From: AWTP1-13 sp033764875
GTDB taxonomy: Bacteria > Pseudomonadota > Alphaproteobacteria > Rhizobiales > Hyphomicrobiaceae
DNA: 64,000 bases
Assembly: GCA_033764875.1 (NCBI GenBank)
Contig: JANRIO010000049.1
Location: 1-64,000, forward strand
Direction of reading: 5' to 3'
The notes beneath the pieces are model-generated. The model was not told the origin of the DNA. It saw only the letters and a program-made list of their open reading frames with translations, and searched no databases. Within the stretch, counting starts at the first letter, position 1. Each line of letters opens with the position of its first letter. Shown here in pieces: positions 1-10,827 of this stretch. Both the position numbers and the translations under genes were made by a program.

Positions 1-2
1 CC

Positions 3-1021
3 TCAGCGCAGGTGGCAGGCGACCCAGTGGCCGTTGCCGTCCTGCTTGAGCTCGGGCCGCTCGGTGGAGCAGACCGGATCCTTGCGCAGCGGGCAGCGGG
101 TGTGGAAATGGCAGCCCGGCGGGGGCCGCAGCGGATTGGGGACGTCGCCCTTCAGCACGATGCGCTGGCGCTTCACCTTCGGATCCGGGATCGGCACGGC
201 GGAGAGCAGCGCCTCGGTGTAGGGATGGCGCGGATTGGCGTAAAGCTCGCTTGCCTCCGCGATCTCGACGACGCGGCCCAGGTACATGACGGCTACGCGG
301 TTGGAGATGTGCTCGACGACGGAGAGGTCGTGGGCGATGAAGAGATAGGTGAGGTTGAACTTCGCCTGCAGGTCCTCGAGCAGGTTGATGACCTGGGCCT
401 GGATCGACACGTCAAGCGCCGATACCGGCTCGTCGCAGATGATGAGCTTGGGCTCGACGGCGAGTGCGCGGGCGATGCCGATGCGCTGGCGCTGGCCGCC
501 GGAGAACTCGTGCGGGTAGCGGCGCAGATGGTCGGCCTTGAGACCGACGGTCTCGAGCAGATCGACGACGCGCGCCTCGCGATCGGCCTTAGAGCTGCCG
601 AGCCCGTGGATCCTCAGCGCCTCGCCGACGATGGCGCCGACGGTCATGCGCGGGTTGAGCGAGGCGAAAGGGTCCTGGAAGATGATCTGCATGTCGCGGC
701 ACAGCGACTTCTCGACGTAGCGGTCGAGACGTGTCACGTCCCGGCCCTCGAACCAGACCTCGCCGGAGGTCGGCTCGATCAGGCGCAGGATGCAGCGGCC
801 CGTGGTCGACTTGCCGCAACCGGACTCGCCCACGAGGCCCAGCGTCTCGCCGGCGGCGATGTCGAAGGAGACGCCGTCGACGGCATGCACCTCGTCCACC
901 TGCCGGCTCAGGATGCCGCCCCGCACGGAGAAGCGCTTGGCAAGCTTGCGGACGCTGAGCAGGGCCTTGGCCCCAGGCGGCCTCGCGGCGGGGTGGGCCT
1001 CGGGCTTGGCGATGGTGTCTG

Positions 1022-1025
<4 letters not shown>
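3..1025 (-). CDS. Dipeptide/oligopeptide ABC transporter ATPase, OppF/DppF type
   Basis: This is one of two ATPases that power a peptide importer on the cytoplasmic face of the inner membrane. Numbered from the upstream GTG at 1034, Walker A (GESGCGKST) lies near residues 69-77, the signature FSGGQRQ near 177-183 and Walker B (LIICDEP) near 197-203. The C-terminal oligopeptide-transporter tail is also present, with its Cys-rich segment (GCHFHTRCPLRKDPVC). I chose the ATG at 1025 because it overlaps the stop of the preceding ATPase gene as ATGA, which implies translational coupling; a GTG nine bases upstream is the alternative. It is the last gene of a five-gene operon (binding protein, two permeases, two ATPases). 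The gene is complete, with its stop almost at the window edge. The transporter family is clear, but the exact peptide or other substrate is not. Confidence 0.93.
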
Positions 1026-2005
<980 letters not shown>

Positions 2006-2054
2006 GCGGCCCTCCCAGCAACGATCCTTCGGGGCTTGCGCATGCGTCTCGGCA

Positions 2055-2993
2055 TCACTGCACCCGTCGCGGATCGAGGGCGTCGCGCAGGCCGTCGCCG
2101 ATGAAGTTGATGGCGAGAACGGTGAGGAAGATGGCGATGCCCGGGAACAGCGCGAAATGCGGGGCGAAATCCAGGTAGTCCTTGGCGTCGAACAGGAGAC
2201 GGCCCCAGGTCGGGATGTCGGGCGGGAAGCCGAGGCCCAGGAAGGAGAGGGTGGATTCCGCGATGATCGCCGCGGCCACGTCGATGGTCGCCGCAACGAT
2301 CACCGGGCCCATGGCATTGGGCAGGATGTGGCGCAGGACCTGGCGCAGCTTGGAGGCGCCGAGGGCACGGGCGGCTTCCACGAACTCCTTCTCGCGCAGC
2401 GAGAGGAACTGGGCGCGGACGAGACGGGCGACCGGCATCCAGCGCAGGCCGCCGATCACGACCACCACCATGATGAAGATGCCGACCTCGAGGCCGAACA
2501 CGGCCTTGAGACTGTCGCGGAACAGGTAGATCACTAGCAGCAGAAGCGGCAGCTGCGGCAGGGACAGGAACAGGTCCGTCAGCCACATGAGGCCGGAGGA
2601 GACCCAGCCCCTGGCCATGCCGGCGATGGAGCCGATGAGGACGCCGAGCAGGATCGCGACCGCCATGGCGGCGAGGCCGACTGCCAGCGAGATGCGGCCG
2701 CCGTAGATCATGCGGGCGAGCAGATCCTGGCCCAGGTCGTCGGTGCCGAAGGGGTGCGCGCGCGAGGGAGAGGCGAGACGCGCGGTGAAGTCGATCTCGT
2801 TGATCGGCACGCGCCAGATCCAGGACCCGAACAGAACGCCGAGAATGATGATCGCGAGGAGGACCAGGCTGGCAACGGCGAGCCGATGCTTGCGAAAGCG
2901 CCGCCAGGCGTCCTTCCAGGGGGACACCACGGGCTGGGCGGCCTGATAGGCGGCCACGTCAGCTGAACTTGATGCGGGGGTCGAGCCAGCCAT
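2055..2993 (-). CDS. Peptide ABC transporter permease, OppC/DppC type
   Basis: This is a 312-residue inner-membrane permease with the OppC N-terminal segment (a soluble leader, then a first helix around residues 38-58) and a six-helix core. The EAA loop for contact with the ATPases is visible as EAARALGASKLRQVLRHILP. The annotated start overlaps the end of the upstream permease gene by 35 bases. A GTG at 2957, just after that stop, is an alternative start that would lose only 12 residues. It is the third gene of the peptide-import operon. Confidence 0.92.
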   Translation of the reverse strand: MAGSTPASSSADVAAYQAAQPVVSPWKDAWRRFRKHRLAVASLVLLAIIILGVLFGSWIWRVPINEIDFTARLASPSRAHPFGTDDLGQDLLARMIYGGRISLAVGLAAMAVAILLGVLIGSIAGMARGWVSSGLMWLTDLFLSLPQLPLLLLVIYLFRDSLKAVFGLEVGIFIMVVVVIGGLRWMPVARLVRAQFLSLREKEFVEAARALGASKLRQVLRHILPNAMGPVIVAATIDVAAAIIAESTLSFLGLGFPPDIPTWGRLLFDAKDYLDFAPHFALFPGIAIFLTVLAINFIGDGLRDALDPRRVQ

Positions 2994-3918
2994 ACAGGAG
3001 ATCGGCCATGAGGTTGAAGAACACGACGAGGCAGGAGAACACGAACGTCACCGCCATGATGACGGGCGTGTCGTTGGCGAGGATCGAGCTGATCAGCAGC
3101 GAGCCGATGCCAGGGATGCGGAAGATCTGCTCGGTGACGATGGCGCCGCCGAACACGGCCGGCATCTGCAGCGCCACGAGGGTGACCACGGGGATGAGGG
3201 CATTGCGCACGACGTGCTTCATGATCACGCGGCCCTCGCCGAGCCCCTTGGCGCGCGCGGTCGTGACGTAGTCGAGCCGGATCACGTCGAGCACGGCGGA
3301 GCGGACGTAGCGCGTCATGGACGCGGCCTGGAACAGGGCCAGCACCATGATCGGCATGATGGCCTGGCGGAAGTGCTCCCAGTACCAGCGCCAGCCCGTC
3401 GCCGGAAGATCGGAGCGGTAGACGAAGGGCAGCCAGTCGAGCGTGATCGAGAACACCAGGATGAAGACCAGGCCGGTGAAGAACGTCGGCAGCGAGAAGC
3501 CGATGAAGGCGAGAGTGTTGGCGATCTGATCGAAGATCGAGTACGGCCGGCGGGCGGCGTAGACGCCGACCGGCAGCGCGATCGCCAGCGCCAGCACCTG
3601 GGCCGAGCCGATGACGAACAGGGTGGCGGGAAGGCGCTGCAGGATCAGCGTGTCGACGTTGACGCGGCTGACGAAGGAGAAGCCCCAGTCTCCCTGCAGC
3701 ATGGCGAACAGCCAGCGGAAGTAGCGCACGAAGATCGGGTCGTCGAGACCGAACTTCTGGCGCAGGGCGGCGGCCACCTCAGGCGGCACGTTGGGATTGG
3801 TGGTGAGCTCGCCGAACGGATCACCGGGGGCGAGCGCCAGCACGAGGAACAGCACGAGGCTGATGCCGAACAGGCTCGGGACCGCAATCAGGAGGCGGCG
3901 GATCAGGTACTGGCCCAT
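2959..3918 (-). CDS. Peptide ABC transporter permease, OppB/DppB type
   Basis: This 319-residue permease forms a heterodimer with the OppC-like protein to make the transmembrane channel. The N-terminus (MGQYLIRRLLIAVPSLFGIS) is the classic OppB signature with helix 1. The large periplasmic loop after helix 1 (GDPFGEL and the following residues) and the cytoplasmic EAA loop (TTARAKGLGEGRVIMKHVVR) are both present. It lies 55 bases downstream of the binding-protein gene and overlaps the next permease gene, so the cluster is almost certainly cotranscribed. Confidence 0.93.
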   Translation of the reverse strand: MGQYLIRRLLIAVPSLFGISLVLFLVLALAPGDPFGELTTNPNVPPEVAAALRQKFGLDDPIFVRYFRWLFAMLQGDWGFSFVSRVNVDTLILQRLPATLFVIGSAQVLALAIALPVGVYAARRPYSIFDQIANTLAFIGFSLPTFFTGLVFILVFSITLDWLPFVYRSDLPATGWRWYWEHFRQAIMPIMVLALFQAASMTRYVRSAVLDVIRLDYVTTARAKGLGEGRVIMKHVVRNALIPVVTLVALQMPAVFGGAIVTEQIFRIPGIGSLLISSILANDTPVIMAVTFVFSCLVVFFNLMADLLYGWLDPRIKFS

Positions 3919-3973
3919 CGCCTCCGCCCCTTACTGGCCGGGCTCGCCCGCTTGGCCGCGTGCCGCACGGCCA

Positions 3974-5761
3974 TCACGCCTCGCGATACCAGCTCGAAAG
4001 CCCCGAGAGATTGCTGTCCCAGCCGGTGAACAGGGTCTTCAAGGTGTTCGAGACCGCCTGCACCATGGGCCGGTAGACCACCGGGATCACGGCGACGTCG
4101 TCGATCACCATGTCGTTGCACTGGATCAGTATCGCCGCGCGCTTGACCGGATCGAGCTCGGAGCCGGCCGAGGCGTGCAGCTTGTCGTAGGCCGGGCTCT
4201 GGTAGCGCGTGTAATTGCGCCCCTGCCACTTGTTGGCCTTGTTCTTCACCTCGGTGGACACGAACTGGAACAGGAACTCGTGCGGGTCGGGCTGAGGCTG
4301 CGTGGTCGTGAACATCTGGATGTCGGTGTAGAATTTCGAGTAGGTGTCCGGATTGCCGACATCGGAGGAGAAGAACACGCTGGCCACGATGGACTTGAGC
4401 TCGAGGTCGATGCCCGCCTTCTGGCACGCCTGCTTGACGATGGCCTGGTTCTTCTGGCGCGGCGCGTTGATCGACGTCTGGTAGACGAACTTCAGCTTCT
4501 TGCCGTCCTTGGCGCGGATGCCGTCCGAGCCCTTGGCCCAGCCGGCGTCGTCGAGCAGCTTGTTCGCCTTGTCGATGTTGAACTCGAAGGTCTTCTTGGA
4601 GCGGAAGCGGTCAGGCTTGTTGACGAAGGCGGCCGTCGCCGTGCCGGTGCGGCCGTAGATGAACTTCTCGACCGAGGTCCGGTCGACGAGCAGCGCCAGC
4701 GCCTTGCGCACAGCCGGATCGCTCAACACCGGATGCTTCGTCTTCGTGCTCGAGCGCTCGCCATCCACCTCGGTCCAGGGATCGGTGAAGTTGATGCCGA
4801 TGTGCTCGATGTTGCCGCCTTCGACGATGACGATCCTGCCCTTGCCGTTCTGCTCCAGCTTGACGAGGATCTCGTCCTCGACCTGCATGTTCCAGGCCAT
4901 GTCGAACTCGCCGGTCTGGATGACGGCGCGGGCCGCCGACACCGCATCGCCGCCGCCCTTGATCTCCACCGTGTCGAAGTACGGCTTGTTGGGAACGTGA
5001 TAGTTGGTGTTGATCTCGCCCTTCAGCATGTCGCCGGGCTTGAAGTCGACGAACTTGAAGGCGCCCGTGCCGACGGGCTTCAGGTTCGCCGGCGCTTCAC
5101 GGGACTTGCCGCCCATGTAGTCGGCGAAGAGATGCTTCGGGATGATCATGCCGAAGATGCCGACGAAGGCCTGCGCCCAGAACGGCGTCGGCTTGGAGAA
5201 CGTGACCTTGATCGTGTACTGGTCGAGCTTCTCGACCTTGACGTCCTTGTAGGCCGCGATGGTGACGGCCGCCGTCGCCGGGTCCTTCGCGTACTCCCAG
5301 TTGAAGACGCAGTCGTCGGCGGTGAACGGCTTGCCGTCGTGCCACTGCACGCCCTGCTTGAGCTTCCACGTCACGCTCATGCCGTCCTTGGCGAGGCCGC
5401 CGTTGTCGACCGTCGGGATCTCGGCGGCAAGGATCGGAACCAGGTTGCCATCCGCGTCCCAGCCGGCGAGCGGCTCGTAGAAGACGCGGCTGCCGTCCTG
5501 ATCCTTGGTGCCGACGGCGAAGTGGGGATTGAGCAGCGTCGGGCCCTGCCAGTACAGGATCTTCAGCGGGCCGCCGCCGCCGCGCTTGGTCGGCTTGTAC
5601 TCGAACTTCGTCTGCGCGACCGCGACGCCGGAATGGGTCAGCATCTGGGTGGCGAGAGGCGCCGTGAGGCCCAGGGCCACCATGCGCTGGATAAAGGTGC
5701 GGCGCGATACGCGGCCGTCGGCGACGGCCTTGATCATCCTGCGGAGCTGCTTCTCTTTCAT
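3974..5761 (-). CDS. Peptide ABC transporter substrate-binding protein (SBP_bac_5), Tat-exported
   Basis: This is the periplasmic receptor that delivers substrate to the adjacent importer. The 595 residues match the size of the SBP_bac_5 family (DppA/OppA). A twin-arginine signal is visible at residues 19-24 (SRRTFI), followed by a hydrophobic stretch and an AVAQ-like cleavage site near residue 50, so folded export by Tat is likely. The family-typical sequences LKQGVQWHDGKPFTADDCVF and GTGAFKFVDFKPGD are present. It is the first gene of the operon. A short perfect inverted repeat lies about 20 bases upstream of the ATG in the leader. The substrate could be a dipeptide, an oligopeptide or another solute taken by this family. 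Confidence 0.92.
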   Translation of the reverse strand: MKEKQLRRMIKAVADGRVSRRTFIQRMVALGLTAPLATQMLTHSGVAVAQTKFEYKPTKRGGGGPLKILYWQGPTLLNPHFAVGTKDQDGSRVFYEPLAGWDADGNLVPILAAEIPTVDNGGLAKDGMSVTWKLKQGVQWHDGKPFTADDCVFNWEYAKDPATAAVTIAAYKDVKVEKLDQYTIKVTFSKPTPFWAQAFVGIFGMIIPKHLFADYMGGKSREAPANLKPVGTGAFKFVDFKPGDMLKGEINTNYHVPNKPYFDTVEIKGGGDAVSAARAVIQTGEFDMAWNMQVEDEILVKLEQNGKGRIVIVEGGNIEHIGINFTDPWTEVDGERSSTKTKHPVLSDPAVRKALALLVDRTSVEKFIYGRTGTATAAFVNKPDRFRSKKTFEFNIDKANKLLDDAGWAKGSDGIRAKDGKKLKFVYQTSINAPRQKNQAIVKQACQKAGIDLELKSIVASVFFSSDVGNPDTYSKFYTDIQMFTTTQPQPDPHEFLFQFVSTEVKNKANKWQGRNYTRYQSPAYDKLHASAGSELDPVKRAAILIQCNDMVIDDVAVIPVVYRPMVQAVSNTLKTLFTGWDSNLSGLSSWYREA

Positions 5762-5782
5762 TGTTGGCCACCTATGCTGAAA

Positions 5783-5802
5783 GCGGATCGGGTGGGATCC
5801 GC
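5783..5802 (-). repeat. 7-bp perfect inverted repeat in the leader of the peptide-binding-protein gene
   Basis: GCGGATC and GATCCGC are separated by six bases and end about 20 bases upstream of the ATG at 5761. In mRNA this would form a small GC-rich hairpin just upstream of the ribosome site (AGGTGG). It could be an operator half-site pair or a leader hairpin. No promoter elements can be assigned with confidence in the 296-base gap. Confidence 0.35.
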
Positions 5803-6057
5803 GCGAAGTTCTCCCTTTCCATTGAGACCAGTTGGGCCAACGACTGTCAACGCTCTAAAGACCGCCGCCCGCGGCCGGCAGGCCAGGGCCGATGCCAAGT
5901 GCCGATTGTGATGCCAGACGCTGTCGCAGGGGCGGGCAGGCTGCTTGGCGCGAAGGCAACCGGGCCCCGTGCATACGGGCTTCCCGTGGAAACCATATTC
6001 CGATCTTTTTTTGCCGCAGCGCAAACCGGCAACGCACGCGCAGCACGAGCGCCCCGT

Positions 6058-9000
6058 TCAGGCCGGCAGCCGCAGATCCAAGGTCATGGGATAGTCGGCG
6101 CTGACCCGGGCCGGGGCGGGAACCATCGACCCGGAGGTATGCCCAGCCTCCTCGAAGCGGGCCAGGCGGCGCCCCTCGGCCTCGTAGGCGTTGACCGGGA
6201 ACACGACGAAGTTGCGGCCGCCGGGATGCGCCACGTGATAGCGGCAGCCGGCCACCGAGCGCTGGGTCCAGGTATCGACCAGATCGAAGACCAGCGGCAC
6301 GTGCGGCTGGATGTGCGGATGCAGCACCGAGGGCGGCGCCCAGGCGCGGTAGCGCACGCCCGCGATCATCTCGCCATTGCTTCCCGTGCCGGCGAGGGGC
6401 AGGGCACGCCCGTTGCAGGTGAGCACGTAGCGGTCGCCGAGGGCACCCGTGATCTTCGCCTCGACACGCTCGAGCGAGCTGTCGACGTAGCGCGCCGTCC
6501 CGCCGACGACGCCCTCCTCGCCCAGCACGTGCCAGGGCTCGAGGGCCTGGCGCAGCTCGAAGCGGATGCTGTCGCGATGGAAGGACCCGAGCAGAGGGAA
6601 GCGGAACTCGAAGTGCGGCTCGAACCAGGCGAGCTCGACCGGCAGCCCGTGCGCCTTGAGGTCGGCGACGACTTCGGCGAAGTCGGCCCAGAGCATGTGG
6701 GGCAGCATGAAGCGGTCGTGCAGCGCCGTGCCCCAGCGCACGAGCCGCTGGCGGTAGGGGCGCTCCCAGAAGCGGACGATGAGGGCGCGGATCAGAAGCT
6801 GCTGGGCGAGGCTCATGCGCGCGTGCGGCGGCATCTCGAAGGAGCGGAACTCGACGAGGCCGAGACGGCCGGCCGGGCCGTCGGGCGAATAGAGCTTGTC
6901 GATGCAGATCTCGGCGCGGTGGGTGTTGCCCGTGACGTCGACGAGCAGATTGCGGAACAGGCGGTCGACGAGCCAGGGAGCGATGTAGCCCTGACCGGGA
7001 TCGGGCACGGCTGCGAGCGCGATCTCGAGCTCGTAGAGGGCCTCATGGCGTGCCTCGTCGACGCGCGGCGCCTGGCTGGTCGGGCCGATGAACATGCCTG
7101 AGAACAGGTAGGACAACGACGGGTGGTTCTGCCAGAAGGCGACGACGGAGGCGAGCAGGTCCGGCCGGCGCAGGAAGGGGCTGTCGGCGGGCGTGGCGCC
7201 GCCGATGACGACGTGGTTGCCGCCGCCGGTGCCGGTGTGCCTGCCGTCGAGCATGAACTTCTCGGTGCCGAGGCGCGAAAGCCGCGCCTCGTCGTAGAGG
7301 GCGGTGGTGATATCGACCGCCTCGTTCCAGGAGCGGGCCGGATGCACGTTGACCTCGATGACGCCGGGGTCGGGCGTGACCTTCACCACGTTGAGGCGCG
7401 GATCGGCGGGCGGCGAATAGCCCTCTATGTGCACGGGCGTGGCCGTGACGCGGGCGGTCTCCTCGATGGCGGCGAGCAGGGCCGCGTAGTCCTCGGCATC
7501 GGAGACGGGGGGCATGAACACGCACAGCTTACCGTCGCGCGGCTCCACGGCCAGGGCGGTGCGAACGGAGGCGCCGATCTCGGCGCCCGCCTGCGTCGCG
7601 GGCGGCGGCGGAGCCTGAAGCGTCACGGTGCGCCGGCGCTGCATCAGGACCCGCCGCTCGGGAAGCGGGGGCGCCTCGGCAAAAGGATCGCGCGGGTGAA
7701 CGTGCGGGTAGTCGACGGGGGACAGGGCCGCGAGAGAGCCAAGCGGCAGGCGGAAGCCGGCGGGAGAGTCGCCCGGCACCAGGAACAGCTTGTTGCGGCG
7801 GAGCGACCAGCGCTCGGTGACCCAGCGGCGGCCGACGTCGGCGGCGTGCCAGACCTGGATCGGCAGCACGTAGCTCACGGGATTGTCGAAGCCGTTGTCG
7901 ATGAGCGAGACCAGCCGGTGGCGCTCGGCGGCATCGTCGAGCTCGTCCTTCTTGGGATCGATGTTGAGCGGCAGCTTCTGCTCGACGAGCATGAAATAGC
8001 CGGCGTCCTCGTAGGCCGGAATGCCGCTGTCGGCCGGCAGGCCCAACTCGGTGCACAGCGCCGTCATGAAGCTGCTGGCGTCGGCAACAGTGGCGGGCTT
8101 TGCCGGTTGCTCAGAGGCGATGAGCGCCTTGTCCTCCCACAGGGGCTGGCCGTCGCCCCGCCAATAGAGCGCGAAGGCCCAGCGCGGCAGCGGCTCGCCC
8201 GGGTACCACTTGCCCTGGCCGTAGTGCAGAAGGCCGCCGGCGGCGAAGCGGTCGGCCAGGCGGCGCGCGAGAGCGTCGGCATAGGCCCGCTTGCTCGGGC
8301 CGACGGCGGCGGTATTCCATTCGGCGCCTTCCATGTCCTCGGCCGAGACGAAGGTGGGCTCGCCACCCATGGTGAGGCGCACGTCGCCCGCCGCCAGCCG
8401 CCCGTCGATGGCCTCGCCGGCCGCGAGAATGCCGCTCCAGGTCTCCTCCGTGTAGGGCTTGGTAACCCGCGGGCGCTCGCGGCTGCGCACGACACCCATC
8501 TTGAACGAGAACGCGACCTCGGCCTTCTCGTGGGCCCCGGTGATGGGCGCGGCGCTGATCGGATGCGGCGTGGCGGCCAGCGGAATATGCCCCTCGCCAG
8601 CGAGGAGGCCCGACGTCGGATCGAGCCCGATCCAGCCGGCGCCGGGAAGATAGACCTCGGTCCAGGCGTGCAGGTCGCAGAAGTCGACCTCGGCGCCGGA
8701 GGGGCCGTCGATGGCCTTCACATCGGGCGCAAGCTGGATCAGGTAGCCGGAGACGAAGCGCGCGGCGAGACCGAGGTTGCGCAGGATGTGCACCAGGAGC
8801 CAGCCGGAGTCGCGGCACGAGCCGGACGTCAGATGCAGGGTCTCCTCCGGCGTCTGGACGCCCGGCTCCATGCGCACGAGATAGCGGATGTCGCGCTGCA
8901 GGTTGCGGTTGATGTCGCACAGGAAGTCGACCGTGTCGCGCTTGGTGCGCGGGATGCCTTCAAGGTAGCGCGCGAGCATCGGGCCCGGCTTCTCGCACTC

Positions 9001-9354
9001 GAGGTAGGGCGCCAGATCCTGTGCCAGGATCTTCTCGTAGGCGAAGGGGTAGGCCTTGACGTACTCCTCGACGAAGAAGTCGAAGGGATTGATGATCGCC
9101 ATGTCGGCGACGAGGTCGACGGTGACCGAGAACGCCTCGGTGCGCTCGGGCATGACGATGCGGGCAAGGAAGTTGCCGAACGGATCCTGCTGCCAGTTGA
9201 TGAAGTGCTTCTCGGGCTCGATCTTGAGGGAGTAGCTGAGGATCGAGGTGCGGCAGTGGGGAGCGGGCTTCAGGCGGACGACCTGCGGACCCATGGCAAC
9301 GCGACGGTCGTAGGTGTAGCGCGTGGCGTGTGTGAGCGTGACCTGGATCGACAT
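6058..9354 (-). CDS. Large transglutaminase-like protein with DUF2126 C-terminal region
   Basis: This 1,098-residue protein has an N-terminal bacterial transglutaminase-like beta region (about 1-110) and a transglutaminase core. The catalytic triad residues are visible as Cys180 (LTSGSCRDSGW), His229 (DLHAWTEVYLPG) and Asp245 (WIGLDPTSG). A very long DUF2126 region follows (about 330-1098). Members of this family are usually encoded with alpha-E and circularly permuted ATP-grasp proteins, in loci suspected of peptide tagging or cleavage; those partners are not seen here. I chose the ATG that begins MSIQVTLTHATRYTYDR. The frame is open a further 51 codons upstream, but that part does not resemble the family. 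No signal peptide is visible, so it is probably cytosolic. The biochemical reaction is unproven. Confidence 0.88.
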   Translation of the reverse strand: MSIQVTLTHATRYTYDRRVAMGPQVVRLKPAPHCRTSILSYSLKIEPEKHFINWQQDPFGNFLARIVMPERTEAFSVTVDLVADMAIINPFDFFVEEYVKAYPFAYEKILAQDLAPYLECEKPGPMLARYLEGIPRTKRDTVDFLCDINRNLQRDIRYLVRMEPGVQTPEETLHLTSGSCRDSGWLLVHILRNLGLAARFVSGYLIQLAPDVKAIDGPSGAEVDFCDLHAWTEVYLPGAGWIGLDPTSGLLAGEGHIPLAATPHPISAAPITGAHEKAEVAFSFKMGVVRSRERPRVTKPYTEETWSGILAAGEAIDGRLAAGDVRLTMGGEPTFVSAEDMEGAEWNTAAVGPSKRAYADALARRLADRFAAGGLLHYGQGKWYPGEPLPRWAFALYWRGDGQPLWEDKALIASEQPAKPATVADASSFMTALCTELGLPADSGIPAYEDAGYFMLVEQKLPLNIDPKKDELDDAAERHRLVSLIDNGFDNPVSYVLPIQVWHAADVGRRWVTERWSLRRNKLFLVPGDSPAGFRLPLGSLAALSPVDYPHVHPRDPFAEAPPLPERRVLMQRRRTVTLQAPPPPATQAGAEIGASVRTALAVEPRDGKLCVFMPPVSDAEDYAALLAAIEETARVTATPVHIEGYSPPADPRLNVVKVTPDPGVIEVNVHPARSWNEAVDITTALYDEARLSRLGTEKFMLDGRHTGTGGGNHVVIGGATPADSPFLRRPDLLASVVAFWQNHPSLSYLFSGMFIGPTSQAPRVDEARHEALYELEIALAAVPDPGQGYIAPWLVDRLFRNLLVDVTGNTHRAEICIDKLYSPDGPAGRLGLVEFRSFEMPPHARMSLAQQLLIRALIVRFWERPYRQRLVRWGTALHDRFMLPHMLWADFAEVVADLKAHGLPVELAWFEPHFEFRFPLLGSFHRDSIRFELRQALEPWHVLGEEGVVGGTARYVDSSLERVEAKITGALGDRYVLTCNGRALPLAGTGSNGEMIAGVRYRAWAPPSVLHPHIQPHVPLVFDLVDTWTQRSVAGCRYHVAHPGGRNFVVFPVNAYEAEGRRLARFEEAGHTSGSMVPAPARVSADYPMTLDLRLPA

Positions 9355-9603
9355 CGTGGTGGTGTCTGCTCCTCGAGGAATGCGACTGTTCGAACCACTG
9401 GCCCCTGGAAGCGTTATCAAGCGCCACAGGGGCGGACAAGGATCGGCCGGCCAGCAGATCGTTTTTTTCAGCACCCTGCAATAAATACAGGCAGTCTCGC
9501 CGACCAAGGCTTGGCGTTGTGCATTCTTTGTGCAGGAGGCGCTTGGACAATCCGGCTTATGCCGCTAAGTCACGTCGCCTGACCTCACTTCCGGACGAGG
9601 AGC

Positions 9604-10665
9604 ATGGAGAAGTTCGCCTGCACCCGCTGCGGCTTTGCCGTCTACTTCGAGAACGTCCAGTGCCTGAACTGCAAGAGCCCGCTCGGCTTCCTTCCCGACC
9701 GGCGGCAGGTGGTGGCGCTGGCACCGACCGGCAGTGGGCGCAGCTACAAGATCGCAGGAAAGATCGCCGGCAGGCAGGCGCCCGCGCGGCCGCTCGCCTA
9801 TTGCGCGAACGCGGAGCACGGGGCCTGCAACTGGCTGACCGAGGCGCAGGCGGCGCCCGCCCTGTGCACGGCGTGCATGCTCAACCGCACCATCCCGAAC
9901 CTCGCCGACAACGGCAGCCTGGAGGCCTGGCGCGAGCTCGAGCGGGCCAAGAAGCGGCTCGTGTACTCGCTGCTGCGCTACAAGCTCCCGCTCGATGCGA
10001 CCCGGTGGGGCAAGGGGCGGCTGGCGTTCGACTTCATGAAGGACACCACGACAGGGCACCTCAACGGCGTCATCACCATCGACATCGCGGAGGCCGACGC
10101 GGTCGAGCGCGTGCGGCAACGGCAGCTGTTCGGCGAGCCCTATCGCACGCTGCTCGGCCACCTGCGGCACGAGAGCGGCCACTTCTACTGGATGGTTCTG
10201 ATCGAGGCGGCGGGGCGGCTCGAGGGCTTCCGGCTGCTCTTCGGCGACGAGCGGGAGCCGTACGGGGACGCGCTGGCGCGCCACCACGCGAACGGGCCGC
10301 CGGCCGACTGGGAAAAGAAGCACGTCTCAGCCTACGCCAGCGCGCACCCGTGGGAGGACTGGGCGGAGACCTGGGCGCACTACCTGCACCTCGTCGACGC
10401 CATCGACACGGCCGAGGCGGAAGGGGTGAAGTACAGGCGCGACAGGGGTGCGGCCTGGCTGATGTTCCCGACGCCGGCCTACGATTCCTACGCCTACGTC
10501 AACTTCGACGACCTGATGAAGCGATGGATCAATCTCACTATCGCCATCAACAGCCTGACGCGCAGCATCGGGCGGGCGGACTTCTACCCGTTCGTGGTGC
10601 CGGCGGCCGCCTACCAGAAGCTCGAGTTCGTGCACCACGTGGTGCACGGCAAGCGGCCGCAGTGA
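9604..10665 (+). CDS. Zinc-ribbon putative zinc metallopeptidase
   Basis: This 353-residue protein starts with a zinc ribbon: Cys6/Cys9 and Cys20/Cys23, then a second Cys set around 67-91 (YCANAEHGAC, LCTAC). In the middle it has an HExxH metalloprotease motif, His189-Glu190-Ser-Gly-His193 (RHESGHFYW). A downstream Glu-rich segment (DWAETWAHYLH) could supply the third zinc ligand. The order and length match the zinc-ribbon/Peptidase_Mx family of unknown biological role. It is divergent from the transglutaminase/DUF2126 gene (249-base gap), and I recall related genes keeping that company elsewhere. A good ribosome site (GAGGAG) precedes the ATG. Protease activity is inferred from the motif only. 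Confidence 0.85.
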   Translation: MEKFACTRCGFAVYFENVQCLNCKSPLGFLPDRRQVVALAPTGSGRSYKIAGKIAGRQAPARPLAYCANAEHGACNWLTEAQAAPALCTACMLNRTIPNLADNGSLEAWRELERAKKRLVYSLLRYKLPLDATRWGKGRLAFDFMKDTTTGHLNGVITIDIAEADAVERVRQRQLFGEPYRTLLGHLRHESGHFYWMVLIEAAGRLEGFRLLFGDEREPYGDALARHHANGPPADWEKKHVSAYASAHPWEDWAETWAHYLHLVDAIDTAEAEGVKYRRDRGAAWLMFPTPAYDSYAYVNFDDLMKRWINLTIAINSLTRSIGRADFYPFVVPAAAYQKLEFVHHVVHGKRPQ

Positions 10666-10827
10666 AGCTTGGCGAGCCCGCGCCATCGGCGCGATCTGCC
10701 GTGTTGCGCGGGCAGGACGAGCGCGTGCTCGCCTTGCCGTGCCATCGAGACATGATGGGAGCCGCGTAGCCCCGAGCAGTGCCCGCATGGAGCCCGGTCG
10801 GACACACTATCCCAGCGACGGGCGCCT

